From the NCBI GenBank assembly GCA_049999805.1, contig JBNGIO010006320.1, forward strand, positions 227,624-283,592: a stretch of 55,969 nucleotides of DNA, written 5' to 3'. The position numbers and the translations under genes were made by a program. Below are positions 47,687 through 55,969 of the stretch, one piece after another. Every line of letters starts with the position of its first letter. The first letter of the stretch is position 1. The notes under the pieces were generated by a model. It was not told the origin of the DNA. It saw only the letters and a list, made by a program, of their open reading frames with translations, and ran no database searches. This DNA comes from Folioceros fuciformis. Lineage: Eukaryota > Anthocerotophyta > Anthocerotopsida > Anthocerotales.

Positions 47687-50643
47687 CTATGCTGTGCAGA
47701 GGCTCTCGAAGCCCATGTATTCTCCTGCTTGAAACCTCTGCACGTTTCTGATGATTCCAACGATCCCTGCATAAAAGGAGGTAGCAGCTGGATCAAGCTG
47801 GAAGGACTGACAAAACAAGCAGGACGCCTACGGGCAAAGTTTGGCCCTCTGCGTACCCATGGTGAAGGCGCTTATGACAATGCTGGAAGCTAAAGTGAAC
47901 ACAATGATGGAAGGTCTCTTCAACATCCTGATCAGCTTTGCAACGAAGTACTGACACCAGAAGGCAGATACAATGGCCAACACGACCAGGTACGATCCTG
48001 TACAGAGAGCAGGAACTTGGAGGTGAGAGCGAGGCTGTGGAGAGACTGCACGATGCAAGGGCAGGTGATAAGAGACCACTCACCATAGGTGATGGGGATG
48101 CGGCCCAAGAGGTAGTACTCGATGACCGACATGGATGACGAGAAGATCATGACGAACGTTGCCGTTGCACTTGTCACCTGCGGGCAGGTAGCATTGAGCT
48201 GAACGCATTGAAGCACACACACAAATACCGGCGCAAACAGAACATGCCCTGTAGCTAGAAGCGCAGCCCAGATTTGGTTTCTCACCTGAGGACTGATGCC
48301 TATTTTCAGAAGCTGAGGGCCCTGAATGTCCAGAGCCCAACCCAAGACACATTTCTCATCATGGTGACCTTACCAAGCCTGCATACACCTGGACATGAAC
48401 AAGTTGCAGTGAGAAACCCGTAAGCCAGTATTGTGAGTTGCAACNNNNNNNNNNNNNNNNNNNNNNNNNNNNNNNNNNNNNNNNNNNNNNNNNNNNNNNN
48501 NNNNNNNNNNNNNNNNNNNNNNNNNNNNNNNNNNNNNNNNNNNNACATTCCCCCAACAACCCCAGCGGATATCCCGAAGACGCAGCAGGACGCAAGCTCC
48601 GCCACGGTCCATTCGACTAGATCCTCCTCCCCCCATTCCTTCACGCTCTTCTGTTTGCCTTTATTGTACAAACCGATTACTGTGCGAATGGTCACAGAGA
48701 AGGCCACTGGAACCTAATGGTGCCAAAGCAATACCTTAGCTCTCGTGAACGAGCTCAATGACAGTGAAAATCCACGGGAATTCTAGAATTTGACGGGTGG
48801 GATCTACCTGCACTAGGTTGAGCACCCAGTATGTCGCTCCACATTCTGGCACGTTGATCTGGACTCAAGAACAGAACACATGTCAAGCGCTGTTGGAAGG
48901 AATGTCATCAGTCCCTGAAATTTTGCAGCCCTGAGGCCTCCTGATCACACTGTCTGCCCCTGCTAAATCCTGAGGGAGTGCCCTTGGATAAATGCAAGCG
49001 CACCTTGACGACTTGGATTACGAGAAATACAAGCCAAACCAACCAAAGGAGACCGAGGGCTCTGAAATCCACATGTTTCCACCATCTTTCCACGTCCTCC
49101 TGCAGAAGTGCAGATCTCGAGTTATTATCGTTTACTTGAGCGGGTCGGGGCTAATTTGTGGGATATACATTTTAAACCTCACGTCGTACTGGCTGGAAGC
49201 ATCTCTGGCGGGAGGTCGCACGCTGTCTCCAGGTTCAACTGGTCAGAGTCAGCCATAGCGGTTGTGTCAGAGCCTGGCTTACGCATGGAAAGCATCAACG
49301 TTCGACAATCTGTGACACAATAGTAATACTGAGATACTATTGCGTTGATCTGAAAGCATTCACTCGTGTTTCATTGCAAATGGACCACCTTCTTGATTGG
49401 AGCTTTCCTGTAGTAGTAGCATCTGCCGGCACACCCAAGGACGGATGTTAGAATGGGGAAATCTATCATAGATGGTCTCAGAAAGAAGCGACTTCAGATT
49501 TGTGCAGATCGAGACTGCGAATCATACAAAGAGAGTGATGTCGGACCTGATTCCGTGCGTCCTCTCGATTCCACGCAACGATGGCCTTGACGAAAGCAGA
49601 CCATGAGAGTGCTGCACCCACAGAACGCAACATCAACAACAACTGGCATGGAGAATTTCAAAGAGGGTGTGTGTCGCATTTGGAACAGTGGTGTCAGAAA
49701 GGATTACCACAGAAGATGATAATGAGAAGCGCGACGATCATCCAGTCAGCGAATATAACGTTGAGCGCGATTCCAATGCTGATCCCCAGCAGTAGCATAG
49801 GCTGAAACAGCAGTGCCAGCTCGTAGTCTATAACAGACCGATCGGCGGTAGGTTGCTTCACCTTGAGATTGAAATAGGTGGTGGACGCAGCTCCCCCCAT
49901 GATCATGGCTGCAACGAGAGAGGTGAAGCACTTGACAAGCTACATAGAGCCAGAGCCAGAGCCAGAGCCAGGCTGAGGCCAAAGCAAACATCCACACTGC
50001 ACATCAAAGCGAACGCTGTGCCCAGTACATTTGGAAAGCGCTGTAGCTGTCTTGGAGTCGAAGCCCATGACCAGAATAAGCATGGGTACAAAGATGCCAC
50101 CTCCCCCAACCCCTCCCACACTTCCCAGGGCCGCCCCAAAGAACCCAATGGCACTGCCCACGACCACCCTCCAACTGAACTCGAACTTCTGCAAAACGGA
50201 TTCGAACTGTTACAGGTCTGAATGGAACTCGTTTCAAATCGAAGCATCCGTCACCAGGCAGCGCGCGCAACCCAAGAACGTCATTATACTGGAAGCAAGC
50301 AACTCACCGGCCAGTGAGATCGGAAATCGTCATCTCCAGCGGGCAGATTGTAGCTGTTCAGAAGAAAAGTAAGGAGGCTGAAAGGCTCCTGCCCCGAATT
50401 CTCATCCTGGCGGCCACGGGCGACCACGTCCCCGTCACTGTCACTGGCTCCGCCTGGCTTCCCTGGCGCCGTGCTAGCGCCTCGCGGCTCTGAAATCTTG
50501 ATATGGGTGATATCGAAAGCAGCAGCATCGTCTGCATCAGGGAGGGGGTGCACCACTGCTGCCAGATGAGCAGTGGCCTGAATCAGGATCGTGAGCAGGA
50601 GCAGGACCCCGTACCACCCTCCTCCGCCTCTGAAAGGACTCAT
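47687..50643 (-). CDS. Sulfite exporter TauE/SafE family membrane protein, gapped
   Basis: Minus-strand exons: 50308-50643, 50029-50188, 49708-49908, 49547-49611, 49364-49407, 49183-49222, 49004-49099, 48808-48858, 48545-48713 (runs into the 100-N gap), then 48286-48321, 48084-48177, 47857-47997 and 47687-47766. All observed phases agree. The N-terminal part is a signal-like hydrophobic segment with a polar luminal region. The first TauE half has [33 protein letters not shown] and [18 protein letters not shown]. The second half has [12 protein letters not shown], then the gap over the expected Gly-rich core, then [20 protein letters not shown] and GFESLC near the end. These are multi-pass anion-permease-like membrane proteins; substrate and compartment in plants are poorly known. 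The short exons at 49364-49407 and 49183-49222 are my least certain choices. Confidence 0.88.
48445..48544. other. Assembly gap (100 N) in the TauE/SafE gene
   Basis: The gap removes the end of one exon, and probably the start of the next, covering the second conserved Gly-rich loop. The gene is probably intact in the organism, because flanking exons are in phase and free of stops. Confidence 0.95.
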
Positions 50644-51065
50644 CCTCCTAAACGCACGGCGTCAGCACGGCCCAGCCCGCAGCTCAGCGTGGACAGATCG
50701 ATCTGGCGGCAGGCAGCCCGGATGTGCGTGCTGCAATCCTGCCCGGTGTCCAGGGAGGAGAAACGTCCCGGAGGTCCGCAACCAGGTCTCGGCTCATTTA
50801 TACAGAGGAACAGGACCTGCTCGATCACATACCGAGCGCAGTAAAAGCCTTGCAGCCACGTTCCCATAATCTCTACGACCACGCATCCGCGATGAGCGCG
50901 ACCATCATAATCATTGGGTTCTTTACGCCAACGCGATGCAGATAGATCGCGGATTCCCTCGGCTCGTAAACTCCTTGGGCTGTGGTGGGGTCCGTTCTAT
51001 CGTCTCCCACATCCCGGGAAAGAATCAGAGGGCGCCCACCGCCCAGTGCCTATACATCCATACTC
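50644..51065. other. Upstream region of the TauE/SafE gene
   Basis: GC-rich promoter or leader region of about 420 bases. No second gene is recognised; overlapping frames have no family match. Confidence 0.4.
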
Positions 51066-51200
51066 GATGGAAGTTAATGCCTGCCACCGCCCGTGCGGTA
51101 CGGTTGTGCCAGGCCTTACGGCTGGTGGCAAAAGCCATTCCGTTTCGCCCAACGACGCGGCCTTACCAGTTCTCATCCTCCGTCCGTGAGCTGAACCTGC
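51066..51200 (+). repeat. Dispersed repeat, copy 1
   Basis: Shares long blocks (gatggaagttaatgcctgcc, cgtttcgcccaacgacgcgg, ccttaccagttctcat) with the reverse complement of 53221-53438. Copy 1 has one 32-bp terminal unit, while copy 2 has an array of them. It has the look of a moderately repeated non-coding element. Confidence 0.88.
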
Positions 51201-51395
51201 TGTTACACCAACAGGCATTCCGCGCGGTGTGGCGGTGCGGGCATCACGCGATAGTAAACCATGCGCCAATTACGCTAACAATACCTAGCTTCGTGGCAAC
51301 CAGCATTAACCTTAATGTTCATTGAAGCGATTGCCCAAATTCACGTTTGCTATGTTCAAAGTTTCCGCTTACGCTGACCAAAGGGGTTCAGAGAT

Positions 51396-51436
51396 GATCA
51401 TCGGAGAGCATTTGACTCGGATGCTCTCCGATGATC
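51396..51436. repeat. Perfect 16-bp hairpin
   Basis: Arm 51396-51411 (gatcatcggagagcat) and arm 51421-51436 are exact reverse complements around a 9-base loop ttgactcgg. Part of the hairpin (gagagcatttgactc) reappears in the satellite units that begin about 540 bases downstream. Confidence 0.95.
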
Positions 51437-51929
51437 TTACTTGTCAAGGGCAGCTTTGATTGAGCTTAGTGTACATGGATCGTACTGAGTGCAAAAATTT
51501 TGAGGAGCGGCTTCGGGATACACCATTCATGGTGCAATTGCCTAAACCTGGACACTTCTCACCTGCAGATTTGGAGTGGGTGTGCTCCTCTTAGAGCCAT
51601 TCGAAATGGGCACATGGGCATTAGCGGATTATTCGTGTTGCTCACATCTTGATGATGACAAGGATCTGTGTTTTGATATTGCTGCTATCATGGAACAAAC
51701 CTTACATCAAATTCGGATACTTACAGCTTAGCAGAGAGAGACCTTGGTCACAAATGCCATTACAAGAACTCCCTGTGAATAAAGGTTCAAACAGTTTGCA
51801 ACGGTTGAGAGGGTTTGATGAAGTGCCATGGAGGAAGAAAAAAAGTAGTGACTCGGAAACTGTGACCATCGTTTCAAAGGCAGATTTCTGTAGTAGCTTT
51901 GTTGTCCTTGATCAAAGCTAAGTAGCCTG

Positions 51930-52660
51930 CATATTGGCTTGTCCGTCTCGTTGTAAGCTTTTCTGGAGAGCATTTGACTCTTTTGGAGACAGCGCGTAGA
52001 CAAAATGTGAATTGCCTTCCAAAAGCTTCTTCGGTTCATATTTCCTTCATCTTTGATCGAAACCAGGCATGTTGCACACAGACATGTCCGTCATGTTGTA
52101 AGCTTTTTTGGAGAGCATTTGTAAGCTTTTTTGGAAAGCATTTGACTCTTCTGGAGACAGCAGGTAGACAAAATGTGAACTACCTTCCAAATGCTTCTTC
52201 GGTTCATATCTCCTTCATCTTTGATCGAAACCAGGCGTGCTGCACACCGACGTGTCCGTCATGTTGTAAGCTTTCCATCAAAGATTGATAAGAAAGCATT
52301 TGACTCATCTAGAAAAAGCGGGTAAACAAAAAGTTGACATGCCTGTCAAAGGTGTCTTTCGCTCATATCTCCGTCTTCTTTCATCGGAACCTAGCGTGCT
52401 TCATTTCAGCTTGTCCATCTTGTTGTAAGCTTTCCATTGAAGTATGATAAGAAAGCATTTGACACATCTAGACATTCATACCAGCTTGTCCATCTTGTTG
52501 TAAGCTTTCCATTGAAGTATGATAAGATTGAAACCGATCCAAGCACGCTTCACATCAGCTTGTCCATCTTGTTGTAAGCTTTCCATCGAGGTATGATAGA
52601 CAAGCAATCAACTCGACAAGCAATCAACTCTTCTAAAGAAAATCGTGAGACAAAAGATGA
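51930..52660. repeat. Degenerate satellite array with 73-168-bp spacing
   Basis: The word ttgtaagctttt/ttgtaagctttcc recurs at 51951, 52096, 52264, 52425, 52498 and 52572 (spacings 145, 168, 161, 73, 74). It is accompanied by gcatttgactc, cttcatctttgatcgaaacc and gcttgtccatctt blocks. Smaller tandem duplications are nested inside (24 bp near 52096, 17 bp near 52600). No gene crosses it convincingly. Confidence 0.9.
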
Positions 52661-52784
52661 AGGCGCTCTCAAAGCCAGCGTTCCTTCTGCTCTCAACACA
52701 TTAAGTTCATCATAATCGGGAAACTCTACAAACTGATAAGCGCTTGGTTTATTATCGCGTGATCCAAGCATGGTATGGCATGCT

Positions 52785-52846
52785 AAAGGGGACACACCCC
52801 CTCTCACTAGGTTGTTTTACAAACACACGGTTTATGTGTCCCCTTT
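52785..52846. repeat. 12-bp perfect inverted repeat
   Basis: aaaggggacaca (52785-52796) and its exact reverse complement (52835-52846) enclose 38 bases in AT-rich DNA. It may be the inverted end of a small element or a stem. Function is unknown. Confidence 0.85.
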
Positions 52847-53220
52847 GGGGCGTACGCAGTTTGAAGGCCAAAACCAAACCGGACAATTCACACAGATGCA
52901 TGTGAAAAAAATTGTGTGGAGGCCACTTGAAAGACGTTTCCTCATATTGATAAAAACCCTAAGCCCTAAGCCCCATGCGATACCTATGCCCTCCAAAATA
53001 GGAATATTTTATATAGATTCAATTGGGTATCGGCGCTGTAATAAATTCTAAAAAAAAAATATTCTATGAAAATCCAGTCCTAGGAAATAGAAACCTCTAT
53101 GATAAGTTTATGGTCTTTTTTTTCCCGTTGGTGCGGAGTCCGGTTTGGTCGGTGTAAAAATGGACACGAAAAAGAGATACCCATACACGCAGGGTTTACG
53201 AGGGCATGATCGCATACTGC

Positions 53221-53438
53221 AAGATCGCGTTCAACTCACGGGACGGAGCATGAGAACTGGTAAGGCCCCACGGGACGGAGCATGAGAACTGGTAAGGCCN
53301 NNNNNNNNNAGAACTGGTAAGGCCCCACGGGACGGAGCATGAGAACTGGTAAGGCCGCGTCGTTGGGCGAAACGAAATGGCGCCGTAAGGCCTGACATAG
53401 CAGTACCGCACGGGCTGTGGCAGGCATTAACTTCCATC
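53221..53438 (-). repeat. Dispersed repeat, copy 2, with 32-bp tandem array
   Basis: Reverse-oriented copy of 51066-51200. Here the end unit (core ggacggagcatgagaactgg, period 32 bp: 53241, 53273 and more after the gap) is tandemly expanded to at least four copies. Ten N at 53300-53309 fall inside the array, so the true copy number is unknown. Confidence 0.88.
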
Positions 53439-53907
53439 GGGGGTATCGATGTGTAGGCCCGCCGAGTCTCTTGATAAACTGTATTCACGGCATGACACAA
53501 GGACGCGACACATGTCAGAATATGCCATCACAGCTCCCGTGTTTCGTACCAAGGCCATCAGCACCAGCCCCGCACGCAACCACGATTCAAACAGCATGGG
53601 CAATATAAATAATTCAGCGGCCATGGATGCCAGACGGCACAACTGTGAGCAGGAGTCCACAATTCCTGCCGAATCCAGCGCCTTTTTTAATCACTCCTCC
53701 TCCCTTCTTCCAGGGCTAAGGACACGGAATCCAGCAAAGCCCTCCACGCATTTCACATGTTGTCGTCGGCTTTACAGCACTGCTGCAAGCAGATAGGCTA
53801 ATGAATGAAAACCGGATGCAGACATGACGATAGAAAGGTCCTGCCTAATTCTGAAGCCTGCACGTTACATCTCCTGGCCATGTGGGCTATGACGAGCATT
53901 CATGGGT
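53439..53907. other. Unassigned region
   Basis: About 470 bases. A minus-strand frame at 53427-53660 has a hydrophobic middle (ELFILPMLFESWLRAGLVLM) preceded by an acceptor-like cctgctcacag. I find no start exon or family, so it stays unassigned. Confidence 0.35.
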
Positions 53908-54413
53908 GGCTGCGTCTCAATCTCCGAAGCGATGAATGCTTCACTCGTGTGAAATCCTACGTGGTATTTCTTGCCCCGTCCATCCAACGAACTCCGTACG
54001 CCTAAGGCTAGCCAGCTCACATACGGTTTTGTCGCGACGCATTGCGCCATGCGCGTACGCTCTGTAGGCAGTAGAACCGGGCGGGCTGAATGAAGCAGAC
54101 ACGATCCCTCCTGCGACCGCTCGCCGTGACCCGTTTCCTCCTCATCTTGTTCGCTTCCTCTTCGGCAGCCCCTGCTTTTTGAGGGAGGCCGAGATCGGGC
54201 CGGGAAGAGGAAGGACGGGAAGGGGGTTGGGCTGGAGAATAAGGATTTTAAGATCGCCTATGTTCCATGAATGTCTACTGCAAATTTATTTCAGGAGAAG
54301 GCCTGAAATGTGTTGCCAGATTCGATTGTCGATGGAGAATGCCCACGCAGAATTGCCCAAGCAATCCATGGAATGAAACACGCGTTCATCGCTTCGGAGA
54401 TTGAGACGCAGCC
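53908..54413. repeat. Inverted pair of 29-bp identical repeats
   Basis: 53908-53936 and 54385-54413 are perfect reverse complements (core gcttcggagattgagacg), about 450 bases apart, with partial resemblance on each side. They could be the inverted ends of a small non-autonomous element enclosing non-coding DNA. Confidence 0.85.
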
Positions 54414-54617
54414 TTCATGGGCAGGAGGACACCACAAGCACCGAGGCAATACCATCCATCACGACTCCACAGTACACCTCCCTCCAGTCCCTCATCACTC
54501 GTCTCGTCTGCTCCGGTCTGGTCTGGCTACACCAAACCAGTGAATCGTACAGCTTGTTCTGCAATTGCAAGCTCAGTGTACAAGACCCCAACGTCTCACC
54601 GTGTGAACCCACGTTAG

Positions 54618-54642
54618 ACTGCACTGCACTGCACTGCACTGC
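54618..54642. repeat. CTGCA pentanucleotide microsatellite
   Basis: Five ctgca units in a row in otherwise unassigned sequence. Confidence 0.9.
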
Positions 54643-55309
54643 TTTGCTTCAGCTGCACCTGGAATCTGTCAGTCCCAGGCCCATGCCCAGGCCCAGGACT
54701 CCGAAACTGGGATCCGCCTGCAACCTTCGTCAGCCTCGTCCCTGACACTACAGCACTCTTACTGTAACGATCCAGTTTATTTTACGACAAGGAGGCAAAC
54801 AAGACAAGTCAGGACGGCACGTCTGTTGTCGCGCTTTCAAATCTCGTACGCAGCTATGGTGCGCTGTATCGGGCTCCTACTGGTCATGTCGCGGGGCCCA
54901 CCACCTGAGACACCACCACTAGGGCCGGTCTCTGTTCATATGGGAATCTGGCTAGCTTTTTCTCGGTACAGCTGTGTTATAGCAGTTATCCAACTAATAT
55001 ATAAAATATTCGATATCAATTCAAATATTCCAAGGGACAAACTCCAGTACAATCAAAGGGGCAGAGTTCTTACATCTCCGGTGTCAAGTTTCTTGGACTC
55101 TTCAACCAGCCTAAAACTTTCAGCAGAACAATCTAAGAGGATAATCATATTTTATTCATCACATAATTTAATATACAGTACAACAACACAGTTCATAAAA
55201 ATCAAAACCCTTTCCTTACCGTCCTGTGGATGAGATTACATGAGCTTTGTCTTTGTGATTGCAGCAAGAAATGAGTTGCAATGTGTCTTACTTATCAATA
55301 AACACCTTG
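54643..55309. other. Intergenic, turning AT-rich
   Basis: About 670 bases. GC content drops sharply from about 54,950 onward. No gene is seen; the 3' flank of the right-edge open frame should lie at 55,200-55,309. Confidence 0.4.
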
Positions 55310-55969
55310 CTAAGAATACCCAAATGAGATGGGCTGCTCCTCAATGTCCCACCCACGTTGGATATCAATAAGCTTGAAAGAGTTGTCTCCATAGGAAGCA
55401 ATCTCTCCAATCCGCCATTGAAGCTTGTTTCGAAGTTCATCATTTTTCAAGACAAGGTAATAGAAGTCCTTGTTAGCAGTGACAAAGTGCCTATACTCAC
55501 GAGGGGCTATGAGGGAGTAAGAATTGGCAGCAGCAAGGCCCCACACCGTGTCCCACAATTTGAAGATGGTTTCTTGGTCTGTGATGCCTATGCATTCAAA
55601 GATTTGCTGAACATTTTTGCTGTGATCATCTGTATTGACTTCAGGGTACCACTGCCACGGCCATTGCTGCCATTGGTAATCAAGATCAAGCTCTTCATTT
55701 AAAGAAACATGAATTTTGGCTTTTGCAACGTACATAGTTTTCTCTAAGAGCCGTTTTTTGATCCACAATCCCAGTGGTGACCCCCTGCATACTCCTCGCA
55801 CAAAGAATTCAAAAGCTGGGTGATCACAAATGTAAACATGCTTAGGAATCAAATGCACCAAGAGGGATGGTGGAGGATTGCCTCTCACTACAAAATCTTT
55901 GCCTTGTAGCATCCTTGGAGGGAAGGTGTAAGTGGGTACTCCATGTCCTCCTAATTCTTGTCCAAGATA
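55310..55969 (-). CDS. Hypothetical protein, 5'-incomplete at window edge
   Basis: An open frame of at least 219 codons ends at a stop at 55310-55312 and stays open to the last base. The ATG at 55912 is only an internal methionine, because 19 further in-frame codons precede it. The protein is rich in aromatic residues (DLDYQWQQWPWQWYPEVN, LWDTVWGLAAANSY, EYRHFVTANKDFYYLVL) with no signal peptide or membrane segment visible. Codon use is A/T-ending and the surroundings are AT-rich, unlike every other gene in the window. This fits a transposable-element-derived or recently inserted gene. I do not recognise the family. Confidence 0.55.
   Translation of the reverse strand, partial: YLGQELGGHGVPTYTFPPRMLQGKDFVVRGNPPPSLLVHLIPKHVYICDHPAFEFFVRGVCRGSPLGLWIKKRLLEKTMYVAKAKIHVSLNEELDLDYQWQQWPWQWYPEVNTDDHSKNVQQIFECIGITDQETIFKLWDTVWGLAAANSYSLIAPREYRHFVTANKDFYYLVLKNDELRNKLQWRIGEIASYGDNSFKLIDIQRGWDIEEQPISFGYS

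Noticed and set aside
52950-52976. Telomere-like aaaccctaagccctaagcccc
   Set aside because: Only about one plant-type telomere unit plus degenerate copies, too short to call an interstitial telomeric repeat.
1-55969. tRNA, rRNA and CRISPR features
   Set aside because: I looked for tRNA T-arm words, rRNA blocks and regularly spaced identical repeats with unique spacers. Nothing convincing was found; the tandem arrays present lack unique spacers.

Overview
This is a stretch of a plant nuclear genome. It carries spliced genes with short GT-AG introns (mostly 75-140 bp), plant-only protein families (SPARK-type receptor kinase, plant TauE/SafE membrane protein, chloroplast rhodanese STR11, group A MAPK kinase, plant tomosyn), and no operons. 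Overall base composition is balanced, with several AT-rich islands. I read it as a non-seed land plant (bryophyte or lycophyte grade) or a close streptophyte relative. The species cannot be fixed from the sequence alone. All exon models below were read by eye from splice sites, reading-frame phase and protein-family resemblance.

Layout. (1) 1-10,987: a tandem cluster of leucine-rich-repeat (LRR) receptor-like genes on the minus strand. Two six-exon genes are intact (114-3311 and 7881-10987) and share all intron phases. At least three decayed copies lie between them. (2) 11,985-19,377: a compact block holding an SCP2 sterol-carrier protein ending in a peroxisomal signal (minus), a small predicted plastid membrane protein (minus), a SPARK-domain receptor-like kinase (plus) and an STR11-like plastid rhodanese (minus). 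The last two converge with only about 200 bp between their stop codons. (3) 19,378-22,289: an AT-rich intergenic island with a remarkable run of short tandem duplications. (4) 22,290-27,824: a very large two-exon gene for a coiled-coil protein with a RING-like zinc cluster, a long acidic repetitive tail and a textbook SUMO-interacting motif. (5) 27,825-32,501: repeats, an assembly gap in pentanucleotide satellite, a foldback element, and no gene I can support. (6) 32,502-39,158: a 22-exon tomosyn gene. (7) 41,211-44,080: a 14-exon sugar/H+ symporter. (8) 44,997-46,978: an eight-exon MAPK kinase of the MKK6 type. (9) 47,687-50,643: a TauE/SafE membrane protein (minus), converging on the MAPKK and interrupted by a 100-base gap. 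(10) 50,644-55,969: repeat-rich DNA with hairpins, a degenerate satellite, an inverted pair of dispersed repeats, and an AT-rich open frame running off the right edge.

The genes do not form a pathway. The common threads are membrane signalling (LRR receptor-like proteins, receptor kinase, MAPKK), membrane traffic and transport (tomosyn, sugar symporter, TauE/SafE), and plastid or peroxisome housekeeping (rhodanese, the small plastid protein, SCP2). Two features run through the whole window: birth and death of LRR copies, and short direct tandem duplications of 15-48 bp that appear in many places. Five runs of N (26387-26396, 28595-28604, 40268-40367, 48445-48544, 53300-53309) mark assembly gaps, several of them in repeats.
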